Assembly (NCBI GenBank): GCA_004560305.1 | Contig: SFVI01000008.1 | Location: 1-57,690 of the forward strand | Source of the DNA: a bacterium | GTDB lineage: Bacteria; Bacillota; Clostridia; Oscillospirales; Oscillospiraceae | DNA: 57,690 nucleotides | Direction: 5' to 3' | Made by a program: the position numbers and the translations under genes | In this document: one piece after another, positions 48,449-56,773 of the stretch | How positions within the stretch are numbered: the first letter of the stretch is position 1 | Layout of the letters: the number at the start of each line of letters is the position of its first letter | The notes under the pieces: model-generated | Seen by the model: the letters and a program-made list of their open reading frames with translations, nothing else | Database searches by the model: none | What the model was told of the DNA's origin: nothing

Positions 48449-48868
48449 ATGCTCAGCATCAACATATCTGAACTGCTGCTGACTATCCTGAGCTTTTTCG
48501 TGCTGATGTTTTTGCTGAACAAGCTGCTGTTCAAGCCGGTGATCAGCTTCCGTGAGCAGAGGCAGAACCGCATGGATGAGAGCTTCCGGCAGGAGAGCCT
48601 TGCCAAGGAGAAACAGGCGCAGGCCCGGGAAGAAGCCCAGCAGCAGCGCCTTGCCGGCCTGAAGCAGGCCCAGGATATCGCGGAGCAGACCCAGGCCCAG
48701 GCCGGGGCGCAATGGCAGGCGGCCGAAAAGCAGATCGAACAGGAGGCCCAGGCGGCCATGGCCCAGGCGGCAGAGGAAACAGAGGCCCTGCGTGCCGCCA
48801 GCAGCCGGAGCCTGGAGCAGCGCCGCCACGAACTGGCCAGGACCCTGGCAGACCGGCTCAGCCAATGA
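48449..48868 (+). CDS. atpF: F-type ATP synthase subunit b
   Basis: A 139-residue peripheral-stalk subunit: N-terminal TM (ISELLLTILSFFVLMFLLNKLLF) then a long charged coiled coil rich in Gln, Glu and Ala. It is shorter than the usual 155-170 residues and ends without the delta-binding tail. A second b-like segment begins the next gene, so the stalk is likely b/b'. AAGGAGG lies 8 bp before the ATG. Confidence 0.9.
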   Translation: MLSINISELLLTILSFFVLMFLLNKLLFKPVISFREQRQNRMDESFRQESLAKEKQAQAREEAQQQRLAGLKQAQDIAEQTQAQAGAQWQAAEKQIEQEAQAAMAQAAEETEALRAASSRSLEQRRHELARTLADRLSQ

Positions 48869-48908
48869 GCGGAAAAATGAAAAAATACAGGAAGGAGGGT
48901 GACTGTAG

Positions 48909-51149
48909 TTGGGCGGATGGAACATTGTTTACGCGCTGATCAACTTTGCCATACTGGCCTTTGTGCTGGTGAAATTCGGCAAAAAGATGGTTGTCAACAT
49001 GATCAACGGCAACCGCCAGCAGATCAGTGACGCCCTGGACGCGGCAAAGGCGGCGGGGGAGAACGCACAGCATATTACAGAGACCCTTGAGGATATTCGG
49101 GCGGAGGGCCAGGCCCAAAGCCAGGAGATCGTGAGCCAGGCCAGAGAGCGCTCGGCGAAGAGCCTCAGCCAGAGCGCCCAGGCCCGGCAGGAGCTGGCTG
49201 AGAGCCGCCGGAAGCAGACCCGGCAGGATGCACTGAGCCTGAAGCGGCAGGTGCTGGGACAGCTCAGGGACGAAAAAGCGGAGGACATTCTCTCCGAGGC
49301 CGGAGAACTGCTGAAGGGGGCGGACTATGCCCAGGCCCGCAAGGCCATGCCGGCGCGCTTCCTGAAGGCCCTGGAGGAAAAGCTGGCGCTGACCGACAGC
49401 GACAGGGCCCGCCTGCGCTGGGGCGAGGGCCTGAAGGCCACCCTGACCGGGGCGGAAGAGATCGACCCGGAGATCGCCGGACAGGTGCGCGCCCTGGTGG
49501 AGCGCAAGGCCGGCACCTCCGTGGACTTTGAAACAAGAACAGAGGAAAGCCTGATCGGCGGACTGCGCCTGCAGCTGGGCGACACGGTGTATGACGGAAG
49601 CCTTTCCTATATGCTGAGCCGGCTGGGCCAGGAGCTGGAGAGCCAGGAGGACACCGGCGAGGATCTGGCGGTCTACTTCCAGGAGAAGCTGGCAGCAGCG
49701 GACAGAGAGCCGGGCTGCTTCCAGACCGGCGTGGTACTCAGTCTGGCGGACGGCATTTGCCGCATCGCCGGCCTGTCCGACGTGATGGCAGGCGAGATGT
49801 TGCAGTTTGAGGGCGGCCTGCGGGGCATGGTGATGGACATTGAGAAGAACACCGTCAGCGCCGTGCTGCTGGGCAGCTATGAGGAACTGCACGAAGGCGC
49901 CCAGGTCCGCCGCACCGGGAAGGTGATGGAGGTGCCGGTGGGCGAGGAGCTGATCGGCCGCGTGGTAGACGGCCTGGGCCGCCCGGTGGACGGCCGCGGC
50001 GCGCTGCTGACCACCCACACCAGGCCTGTGGAGAGCCCGGCCCCCGGCATCATCGCCAGAAAGCCGGTGACCGTGCCGCTGCAGACCGGCATCAAGGCCA
50101 TTGACGCCCTGGTGCCCATCGGCCGGGGCCAGCGTGAGCTGATCATCGGCGACCGGAAAACAGGCAAGACCGCCATCGCCGTTGACACTATTATCAATCA
50201 AAAGGGCAAGGACGTCATCTGCATCTATGTGGCCATCGGACAGAAGGAGTCCACCGTGGCGGGGATTGTGGCCAAACTGCGGGAGCTGGGAGCCATGGAC
50301 TACAGCATCGTGGTCAGCGCCAAGGCCTCCGACCCGGCGCCCATGCTGTACATCGCACCCTACACCGGCGCTGCCATGGGCGAATACCTGATGTATCAGG
50401 GCAAGCACGTGCTGATCGTTTACGACGACCTGTCCCGCCACGCGGTGGCCTACCGCGAGCTGAGCCTGCTGCTGCACCGCCCGCCCGGGCGGGAAGCCTA
50501 CCCAGGCGACGTGTTCTACCTGCACTCCCGGCTGCTGGAGCGGGCGGCCTGCCTCAACGATGAAAACGGCGGCGGCAGCATGACCGCCCTGCCCATCGTG
50601 GAGACCCAGGCGGGGGACATTTCCGCCTACATACCCACAAACGTCATCTCCATCACCGACGGACAGATCTTCCTGGAGGAAGGCCTGTTCAACTCCGGCG
50701 TGCGCCCGGCCATCAACGCGGGGCTTTCCGTCAGCCGCGTAGGCGGCGCGGCCCAGCCCAAGGCCATGAAGCAGTTTGCTTCCCGGCTGCGTATGGACCT
50801 GGCCCAGCACCGGGAGCTGGAGAGCTTTGCCCAGTTCGGCTCTGACCTGGATAAGGCCACCAGAGACGCCCTGAACCGGGGCCGCAAGCTGACCGAGCTT
50901 CTGAAGCAGAAGCGCTACGACCCCAGAACCGTGGCGGAGCAGGTGGTGGCCATCTTTGCTGCCAACGAGGGCTACATGGATGATCTGGATACCGGGAAGG
51001 TGCCGGAATTCGAGCGGGGCCTGACCGCTTACGCCTATGCGCAGGCATCGGACCTGTGCCAGGCGATCGAGAGCGGGGCAAAGCTGAATCAGGACCAGAT
51101 CGGACAGCTGCGAGAGCTGATAGAGGAATTCAAGAAGGACTTTTCATGA
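48909..51149 (+). CDS. atpA: Fused b'-delta-alpha subunit of F-type ATP synthase
   Basis: One uninterrupted 746-codon frame with three parts. Residues 1-110: TM helix (NIVYALINFAILAFVLVKF) and a coiled coil as in b-type stalk subunits. Residues 110-222: delta-like domain ending in SLIGGLRLQLGDTVYDGSLSYMLSRL, the delta C-terminal signature. Residues about 225-746: complete catalytic-core alpha subunit with CRIAGLSDVMAGEML, Walker A GDRKTGKTAIA, VYDDLSRHAVAYRELS and the arginine-finger SVSRVGGAAQ. Start is TTG 48909 behind GGAGGGTGA; separate delta and alpha genes are absent. The only in-frame ATG that would give a normal alpha (512 residues) is 49611, with just a weak GGAAG upstream. b-delta fusions are known in mycobacteria; adding alpha raises a stoichiometry problem. 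Confidence 0.88.
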   Translation: MGGWNIVYALINFAILAFVLVKFGKKMVVNMINGNRQQISDALDAAKAAGENAQHITETLEDIRAEGQAQSQEIVSQARERSAKSLSQSAQARQELAESRRKQTRQDALSLKRQVLGQLRDEKAEDILSEAGELLKGADYAQARKAMPARFLKALEEKLALTDSDRARLRWGEGLKATLTGAEEIDPEIAGQVRALVERKAGTSVDFETRTEESLIGGLRLQLGDTVYDGSLSYMLSRLGQELESQEDTGEDLAVYFQEKLAAADREPGCFQTGVVLSLADGICRIAGLSDVMAGEMLQFEGGLRGMVMDIEKNTVSAVLLGSYEELHEGAQVRRTGKVMEVPVGEELIGRVVDGLGRPVDGRGALLTTHTRPVESPAPGIIARKPVTVPLQTGIKAIDALVPIGRGQRELIIGDRKTGKTAIAVDTIINQKGKDVICIYVAIGQKESTVAGIVAKLRELGAMDYSIVVSAKASDPAPMLYIAPYTGAAMGEYLMYQGKHVLIVYDDLSRHAVAYRELSLLLHRPPGREAYPGDVFYLHSRLLERAACLNDENGGGSMTALPIVETQAGDISAYIPTNVISITDGQIFLEEGLFNSGVRPAINAGLSVSRVGGAAQPKAMKQFASRLRMDLAQHRELESFAQFGSDLDKATRDALNRGRKLTELLKQKRYDPRTVAEQVVAIFAANEGYMDDLDTGKVPEFERGLTAYAYAQASDLCQAIESGAKLNQDQIGQLRELIEEFKKDFS

Positions 51150-51183
51150 CATGGGCTGAAAACGCCAGAAGGAGGTGCAGCGG

Positions 51184-52041
51184 ATGGCCAACATCTATGC
51201 CATAAAAGCCAGGATCAGGGGCGTGGAGAGCACCCAGAAGATCACCCGAACCATGAAGCTGGTCTCCACCTCCAAGCTGCATCAGACCCAGGGACAGCTT
51301 TACCGTCTGGGCAGCTTCGCGGATAAGTGCCGCCAATCCCTGCGCCTTGTGCTGACAGGGCTTGAGGGAGAGGAGGACTGCCCCCTGCTGCAGAGCAGGG
51401 CGGTGGGGCGCGTCTGCTACGTGCTGTTTATCGGGAACAGAGGTCTATGCGGGGCCTACAACACGGATGTGCTGCGGTACCTGAAAGGCCTGCTGCACCG
51501 GGAGGAGACGGAATACTTCACGGTGCTTTGCGGCCGCTGGAGCGGGGAACACCGGACGGACAGGGAGCTGCGGGTGCGGCAATGCTTTGACGATATTTCC
51601 GATGTGCCCAGGCCGGAGGAATGCAAGGCCCTCTCCAACTATCTGCAGGAGCTGTATCTCAGTGGGGAGGCAGACAGGATCGTCCTGGTCTACCAGCGCA
51701 GGGAGGCCCTGGGGCAGAAGCCCTGCCGCTTCCAGCTGCTGCCGCTGGAGCAGGAGGAAGGGGAGAGCCGGGGCGGCGACTGTATCTTTGAGCCGGACCG
51801 GCAGACCCTGGTGAACACCCTCAGCCGCATGTATGTGGACAACAGCCTGATGAAGGTGCTGCTGGAGGCCAAGGTCAGCGAGCATTTCGCCAGAATGACG
51901 GCCATGACCAATGCCACCGACAACGCGGAGGAGCTGATGCGGGAGCTGAGTCTCAGCCTCAACCGCACGCGGCAGGCCAAGATAACCACGGAGATATCAG
52001 AAGTGGTGGGCGGAGCGAACGCTCTGCGGAATGGAGATTAG
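51184..52041 (+). CDS. atpG: F-type ATP synthase subunit gamma
   Basis: Central rotor shaft linking the c-ring to catalysis. The 285-residue protein has the conserved N-terminal helix MANIYAIKARIRGVESTQKITRTMKLVSTSKL, the RGLCGAYN motif and the C-terminal helix MTAMTNATDNAEELMRELSLSLNRTRQAKITTEISEVVGGANAL. GTG 51175 is in frame upstream, but GGAGGTG (51171-51177) is clearly the ribosome site for ATG 51184. Confidence 0.95.
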   Translation: MANIYAIKARIRGVESTQKITRTMKLVSTSKLHQTQGQLYRLGSFADKCRQSLRLVLTGLEGEEDCPLLQSRAVGRVCYVLFIGNRGLCGAYNTDVLRYLKGLLHREETEYFTVLCGRWSGEHRTDRELRVRQCFDDISDVPRPEECKALSNYLQELYLSGEADRIVLVYQRREALGQKPCRFQLLPLEQEEGESRGGDCIFEPDRQTLVNTLSRMYVDNSLMKVLLEAKVSEHFARMTAMTNATDNAEELMRELSLSLNRTRQAKITTEISEVVGGANALRNGD

Positions 52042-52042
52042 G

Positions 52043-53428
52043 ATGGAAAAAGGAACGATATGTAAGGTAGTGGGCCCGGTAGTGGATGTGCGCTTCCCAG
52101 AGGGGCAGCTGCCGGCCATCTACGATGCGGTCCGCCTGGAAGGCGGACAGGGCACCGTCACCGCGGAAGTGGTGCAGGAGCTGGGCGGAAGCACCGTGCG
52201 CTGCATCGCCCTCAGCTCCACCGACGGCCTGTCCCGGGGCTGCCCGGTGACCGCCACCGGCGCCCCCATCAAGATGCCGGTGGGCGAGGAGACCCTGGGC
52301 CGCATGTTCAACGTGGTGGGCCAGCCCATCGACGGCAAGGGCCCGGTAGAGGCCAAAGAGAGCAAGCCCATCCACCAGAGCGCCCCGGCCTTCACCGACA
52401 TTGTGCCGGCGGACGAGATGCTGGAAACCGGCATCAAGGTGGTGGACCTGCTGACCCCTTACGCCAAGGGCGGCAAGATCGGCCTGTTCGGCGGCGCCGG
52501 CGTGGGCAAGACGGTGCTGATCATGGAGCTGATCCGCAACGTGGCCTACGAGCACGGCGGCTACTCCGTGTTTGCCGGCGTGGGCGAGCGCAGCCGCGAG
52601 GGCAACGACCTTTGGAACGAGATGACCGAGTCCGGCGTGGTGGAAAAGACGGCGCTGGTTTACGGCCAGATGAACGAGACCCCCGGCGCAAGGCTTCGGG
52701 TGCCCCTGTCGGCCCTGACCATTGCGGAGCATTTCCGGGATGTGCAGCGGCAGGATGTGCTGCTGTTTATAGACAACATCTTCCGCTTTATCCAGGCAGG
52801 CTCTGAGGTGTCGGCCCTGCTGGGCAACATGCCCTCCGCCGTGGGCTACCAGCCCACCCTGGCAACGGAGATGGGCACCCTGGAGGAACGGATCGTCTCC
52901 ACCAGGAAGGGCTCCATCACCTCGGTGCAGGCGGTATATGTGCCGGCGGACGACCTGACGGACCCGGCCCCCGCCACCACCTTTGCTCATCTGGACGCCA
53001 CCACGGTTTTGTCCCGCGCCATTTCGGAGCTGGGCATCTACCCGGCGGTGGACCCGCTGGCCTCCTCCTCCCGGATGCTGGAGGCGGACATTGTGGGCGC
53101 GGAGCACTACAACACCGCCCGTGCCGTGCAGGAGGTGCTGCAGAAGTACCGGGAGCTGCAGGACATCATTGCGGTGCTGGGCATGGACGAGCTGAGCCAC
53201 GAGGATAAGCTGATCGTGGGCCGGGCCCGGCGCATCCAGCGCTTCCTGTCCCAGCCCTTCCACGTGGCGGAGAACTTCACCGGCATCCCGGGAAAGTATG
53301 TACCGCTGAAGGAGACCATCAAGGGCTTCCAGGCCATCCTGGGCGGCGACGTGGACGACCTGCCGGAGCAGGCCTTCCTGCTGTGCGGCACCATCGACGA
53401 CGTGCTGGCAAAGCGCGGCGACTACTGA
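52043..53428 (+). CDS. atpD: F-type ATP synthase subunit beta
   Basis: Catalytic nucleotide-binding subunit, 461 residues. GKICKVVGPVVDVRF-like start, Walker A GGAGVGKTVL, the catalytic Glu in GVGERSREGNDLW, QMNETPGARLRV, Walker B LLFIDNIFRF, GYQPTLATEMG and the DELSEED-like lever DELSHEDK. All catalytic residues are present. ATG 52031 is in frame but overlaps gamma; GGAG at 52033 supports ATG 52043, one base after the gamma stop. Confidence 0.97.
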   Translation: MEKGTICKVVGPVVDVRFPEGQLPAIYDAVRLEGGQGTVTAEVVQELGGSTVRCIALSSTDGLSRGCPVTATGAPIKMPVGEETLGRMFNVVGQPIDGKGPVEAKESKPIHQSAPAFTDIVPADEMLETGIKVVDLLTPYAKGGKIGLFGGAGVGKTVLIMELIRNVAYEHGGYSVFAGVGERSREGNDLWNEMTESGVVEKTALVYGQMNETPGARLRVPLSALTIAEHFRDVQRQDVLLFIDNIFRFIQAGSEVSALLGNMPSAVGYQPTLATEMGTLEERIVSTRKGSITSVQAVYVPADDLTDPAPATTFAHLDATTVLSRAISELGIYPAVDPLASSSRMLEADIVGAEHYNTARAVQEVLQKYRELQDIIAVLGMDELSHEDKLIVGRARRIQRFLSQPFHVAENFTGIPGKYVPLKETIKGFQAILGGDVDDLPEQAFLLCGTIDDVLAKRGDY

Positions 53429-53438
53429 GGTGAGCGCA

Positions 53439-53702
53439 ATGGCCTGTGATATCCAGCTCAGCGTCAGCACCGCCTATGGAGAGGGCTTCAGCAGGAATGT
53501 GGACTGCGTGAACCTGCCCACCGCCTTCGGCTCGCTGGGGATCCTGCGGGGCCACAGCGATATGCTCTGCGCCGTTTCCCCCGGAGTGATCCGTTTCACC
53601 GCCGGGGAGGAGCAGGGCTGGATCGCCGTGGGCGAAGGCGTGGCCACCGTGGCCAAAAACCAGGTGATCGTGCTGGTGTCTGAAATCAGAAGCATGGAAT
53701 AG
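53439..53702 (+). CDS. atpC: F-type ATP synthase subunit epsilon, lacking the C-terminal helices
   Basis: An 87-residue protein matching only the N-terminal beta-sandwich that binds gamma and the c-ring: LSVSTAYGEGFSRNVDCVNLPTAFGSLGILRGHSDM and TVAKNQVIVLVSEI. Typical bacterial epsilon has about 130-140 residues with a two-helix C-terminal domain that inhibits ATP hydrolysis. The stop is followed within 10 bp by the operon terminator, so no lost frame downstream is evident. GAGGTGA precedes ATG 53439; GTG 53430 is less likely. Confidence 0.9.
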   Translation: MACDIQLSVSTAYGEGFSRNVDCVNLPTAFGSLGILRGHSDMLCAVSPGVIRFTAGEEQGWIAVGEGVATVAKNQVIVLVSEIRSME

Positions 53703-53711
53703 AATCGATGC

Positions 53712-53754
53712 AAAAGCACTTCCAGGTGGATCGAGAATCCCCGGGAGTGCTTTT
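53712..53754 (+). terminator. Terminator of the ATP synthase operon
   Basis: AAAAGCACT and AGTGCTTTT pair around a long loop with additional GC pairing possible, followed by AATTTTG. Confidence 0.75.
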
Positions 53755-53869
53755 AATTTTGAAATTTTTTATTAGGTTTAAAGAAATTATGCATTTAATT
53801 CAGCGCAATCATATATTTATTTCGTCATTCTGCAATTTATACATGGGTAAATATCAGCAGTATTGTTCA

Positions 53870-53899
53870 TTGACGCGGGGCTTGGACTGATGATAGAAT
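53870..53899 (+). promoter_or_regulatory. Promoter of the oxidoreductase operon
   Basis: TTGACG (53870-53875), 18 bp, TAGAAT (53894-53899) with an extended TG at 53891-53892; about 32 bp to the transcriptional leader of the P-loop ATPase gene. Confidence 0.65.
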
Positions 53900-53937
53900 G
53901 TAAACAGCGGAGAAGTCGGAAAGAAGGGGTGTATCTA

Positions 53938-54648
53938 ATGAAGAAGGTCTATGTTCTGATTGGCAATTACGGCAGCGGCAAAACGGAGCTGGCGCTGAAC
54001 TTCGCCTTCAAGGCGGCGGAGGAGGGCAAGCGCACGGAGCTGCTGGATCTGGACATGGTGAACACCTATTTCCGCCTGACCGAGCGGGGCAAAATGACCG
54101 AGATGAAGGAGATCCGCCTGGTTTCCCCCAATTTCTCCTGCTCCGGCATTGAGACCCTGTCCCTGCCGGCGGAGGTGGCTTCCGCCTTTGCCATGGACTG
54201 GGATACCGTGGTCTTTGACGTGGGCGGCGACGCGGTGGGTTCCACGGCCCTGGGCCGCTATCACCAGGACTTTATGGAGCTGGAGCCCGGCGCCCTTGAG
54301 GTACTGAACGTGGTCAACATCCGCCGTCCCCTGGCCGGCACGGTGGAGAAGATCATCCGCCTGCAGGAGGAGATGGAGGTCCACTCCCGGCTGAAGATCA
54401 CCGGCATGATCAACAATACCAATCTGGCCGAGGCCACCGGCCCCGCGGAGCTGCGGGACGGCTATGAGATGATTAAGGAAGTATCGGAGCGCACCGGCGT
54501 CCCCGTGCTCTACACCTCCGGCAAGAAGGCCATGCTGGATCAGTTCCTCTCCGAGGGGCATGATCCCAAGTACATCGGCAAGCCCCTGTATATCGACACC
54601 TATATGGCCCGGGACTGGAACAGCTGGGTCAGGAGCCTGTCCGAGTGA
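53938..54648 (+). CDS. P-loop ATPase associated with 2-oxoacid oxidoreductase genes
   Basis: A 236-residue SIMIBI/MinD-like ATPase: Walker A VLIGNYGSGKTELALNFA at the extreme N-terminus, ELLDLDMVNTYFRLTE (A'-type Asp region), VVFDVGGDAVGSTALGRYH (Walker B) and NVVNIRRPLAGTVEKI. No membrane segment. AGAAGGGG lies before ATG 53938; an upstream in-frame ATG at 53863 would sit before the promoter. It precedes the ferredoxin oxidoreductase subunits by 81 bp in the same direction. A maturation or metallocofactor role is plausible but unproven. Confidence 0.75.
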   Translation: MKKVYVLIGNYGSGKTELALNFAFKAAEEGKRTELLDLDMVNTYFRLTERGKMTEMKEIRLVSPNFSCSGIETLSLPAEVASAFAMDWDTVVFDVGGDAVGSTALGRYHQDFMELEPGALEVLNVVNIRRPLAGTVEKIIRLQEEMEVHSRLKITGMINNTNLAEATGPAELRDGYEMIKEVSERTGVPVLYTSGKKAMLDQFLSEGHDPKYIGKPLYIDTYMARDWNSWVRSLSE

Positions 54649-54729
54649 ACGCGTTTTCCCGGTCGCCGGGGGCGGCCTTGAAATATCGTCAGTAATAACT
54701 GGAAAATATGATAGAAAAGAGGTAGAACC

Positions 54730-54939
54730 ATGGTAAAGGTGACAATCAACGAGCTTGTTTGTAAGGGCTGCGGTCTGTGCGTCAGAGCCTGTCCCAAGAG
54801 TGTCCTCGCCCTGTCCAAGACCAAGCTCAACGCAAAGGGCTACCACCCCGCAGAGGTAGTGGATCAGGCAGCGTGCATCGGCTGCGCATCCTGCGCACGC
54901 ACCTGCCCTGATGTGGCAATCCGTATAGAAAAGGATTAA
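54730..54939 (+). CDS. 2-oxoacid:ferredoxin oxidoreductase, ferredoxin-like delta subunit
   Basis: A 69-residue protein with two 4Fe-4S motifs, CKGCGLCVRACPKS and CIGCASCARTCPD. It carries electrons from the thiamine site to soluble ferredoxin. GAGGTAG precedes the ATG. The alpha subunit begins 13 bp later. The four-gene order delta-alpha-beta-gamma is that of Kor/Vor enzymes. Confidence 0.93.
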   Translation: MVKVTINELVCKGCGLCVRACPKSVLALSKTKLNAKGYHPAEVVDQAACIGCASCARTCPDVAIRIEKD

Positions 54940-54952
54940 GGAGGAAATTAAA

Positions 54953-56026
54953 ATGGCATTGACCCTTATGAAGGGTAGCGAAGCAATTGCTGAGGCCGCC
55001 ATTCGTGCCGGCGCACGCTTCTTCTTCGGCTATCCTATCACACCCCAGACTGAGATCCCTGAGTATATGTCCGCGCGTATGCCGGAGGTGGGCGGCTGCT
55101 TCCTCCAGGCGGAAAGCGAAGTGGCAGCCATCAACATGGTGTACGGCGCCGCCTCTACCGGCGAACGCGTCATCACCTCTTCCTCCAGCCCCGGCGTCAG
55201 CCTGAAGCAGGAGGGTATCTCCTACTGCGCAGGCGCCCAGCTGCCCTGCGTCATCCTCAACGTCATGCGCGGCGGCCCCGGTCTGGGCAGCATCCAGGCC
55301 TCCCAGGGCGACTATAACCAGGCGGTCAAGGGCGGCGGCAACGGCGACTACCATCTGATCACCTACGCTCCCTCCTCCATCCAGGAAGCCATCGACATCT
55401 TCAGCTTCGCCTTTGACAAGGCGGAGAAGTACCGCGTCCCCGTGCTGTTCCTGGCTGACGGCATCATGGCCCAGATGATGGAGCCGGTTGAGATGCCCGA
55501 AATGGTGGACTTCAAGGTGGACCCGGAGAAGAAGCCCTGGGCTGCCACCGGCTGGAAGCCCGGCGACGATCCCGCCAAGCGGGCCGTCATCAACTCCCTG
55601 TACATCAACACCGAGGAACTGACCGTACATAACAATGAGCTGCAGGCCACCTACCGTGAGATCGAGAAGAACGAGGTCATGTACGAGGCCTACATGTGCG
55701 AGGACGCCGATTACGTCATCACCGCCTTCGGCACCGTGGCCCGTATCGCCAAGTCCGCCATCAATGAGCTGCGGGCACAGGGCATCAAGGTGGGTCTGTT
55801 CCGGCCCATCACCGTGTGGCCCTTCCCCTATAAGGAGCTGGCGGAGGCTTCCAAGAACGCCAAGGCTCTGCTGGACGTGGAGGCCAATGAGGGCCAGATG
55901 CTGCAGGATGTGAAGCTGGCCATCAACGGCGCAAAGCCCGTGGAGTACTTCGGCCACTGCGGCAGCCTGATGCCTACTACCGATGAGATCGTGGCAAAGA
56001 TCCTCGAAATGAAGGAGGGTAAGTAA
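54953..56026 (+). CDS. 2-oxoacid:ferredoxin oxidoreductase alpha subunit (VorB/KorA type)
   Basis: A 357-residue subunit with the pyrimidine-binding thiamine domain: MKGSEAIAEAAIRAGARFFFGYPITPQTEIPEYMS, QAESEVAAINMVYGAAS, TSSSSPGVSLKQEGISY and MRGGPGLGSIQASQGDYNQA, plus domain II (TAFGTVARIAKSAINELR). The enzyme oxidatively decarboxylates branched-chain 2-oxoacids or 2-oxoglutarate to acyl-CoA, reducing ferredoxin; VorB and KorA cannot be separated by eye. Stop and next start are directly adjacent. Confidence 0.93.
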   Translation: MALTLMKGSEAIAEAAIRAGARFFFGYPITPQTEIPEYMSARMPEVGGCFLQAESEVAAINMVYGAASTGERVITSSSSPGVSLKQEGISYCAGAQLPCVILNVMRGGPGLGSIQASQGDYNQAVKGGGNGDYHLITYAPSSIQEAIDIFSFAFDKAEKYRVPVLFLADGIMAQMMEPVEMPEMVDFKVDPEKKPWAATGWKPGDDPAKRAVINSLYINTEELTVHNNELQATYREIEKNEVMYEAYMCEDADYVITAFGTVARIAKSAINELRAQGIKVGLFRPITVWPFPYKELAEASKNAKALLDVEANEGQMLQDVKLAINGAKPVEYFGHCGSLMPTTDEIVAKILEMKEGK

Positions 56027-56773
56027 ATGTCCGTCGTATTTGAAAAAACAAGTTACCTGACCGATAAGCCCTTCCACTACTGCCCCGGCTGCAACCACGG
56101 CATCATCCACCGTCTGGTGGCAGAGGCCCTGGAGGAATCCGGCATGGGCGGCAATATCGTGGGCGTGGCTCCCGTCGGCTGCTCTGTTTTCGCTTATGAT
56201 TATTTCAACGTGGATATGCTGGAGGCTGCCCATGGCCGCGCCCCCGCTGTGGCCACCGGCGTAAAGCGGGCAAAGCCCGATTCCCTGGTGTTCACCTATC
56301 AGGGCGACGGCGACCTGGCTTCCATCGGCACGGCAGAGATCGTCCACGCCGCCCACCGCGGCGAGAAGATCGTCACCATCTTCGTCAACAACGCCATCTA
56401 CGGCATGACCGGCGGCCAGATGGCCCCCACCACCCTGGTGGGCCAGCGGACCACCACCTCCCCCAACGGCCGTGACGAGGCCTGGTGCGGCGCACCCATC
56501 AAGATGTCCGAGATGCTGTCCGAAGTGCCCGGCTCCTACTATATTGAGCGCTGCGCCGTCAACAACAACGCCAACATCCTCAAGACCAAGAAGGCGATCA
56601 AGAAGGCATTCCAGTACCAGATGGAAGGCAAGGGCTTCTGCATGATCGAGGTTCTTTCCACCTGCCCCACCAACTGGGGTCTCAGCCCGGTTGAAGCGAT
56701 GAAGTGGCTGGAAGAGAACATGATCCCCTACTATCCTCTGGGCGTGTATAAAGATAAGGGGGCAACTAAATAA
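56027..56773 (+). CDS. 2-oxoacid:ferredoxin oxidoreductase beta subunit (thiamine-diphosphate binding)
   Basis: A 248-residue subunit with YCPGCNHGIIHRLVAEAL, GDGDLASIGTAEIVHAAHRGEKIVTIFVNNAIYGMTGGQM (the GDG-(X)n-NN thiamine-diphosphate motif) and LSTCPTNWGLSPVEAM. It holds the diphosphate half of the cofactor. GGAGG 9 bp before ATG inside the alpha gene's end gives tight coupling. Confidence 0.94.
   Translation: MSVVFEKTSYLTDKPFHYCPGCNHGIIHRLVAEALEESGMGGNIVGVAPVGCSVFAYDYFNVDMLEAAHGRAPAVATGVKRAKPDSLVFTYQGDGDLASIGTAEIVHAAHRGEKIVTIFVNNAIYGMTGGQMAPTTLVGQRTTTSPNGRDEAWCGAPIKMSEMLSEVPGSYYIERCAVNNNANILKTKKAIKKAFQYQMEGKGFCMIEVLSTCPTNWGLSPVEAMKWLEENMIPYYPLGVYKDKGATK

Noticed and set aside
48858..50810. 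650-codon open frame on the minus strand
   Set aside because: It is antisense to the fused ATP synthase gene, is His/Gly/Gln-rich and arises from GC-rich third positions; no ribosome site or family match. The same holds for other long antisense frames, such as those opposite eno, murC, ggt and glnN.
49611..51149. Independent atpA starting at ATG 49611
   Set aside because: The length would be normal (512 residues), but the only upstream purine run is weak and the ATG lies within the conserved delta C-terminal motif. Kept only as a possible internal start.
47372..53702. Sodium-pumping N-type ATPase operon
   Set aside because: N-ATPase operons begin with beta and epsilon and carry atpQ/atpR; here the order is a-c-b-alpha-gamma-beta-epsilon and the c site lacks the Ser/Thr after the Glu.
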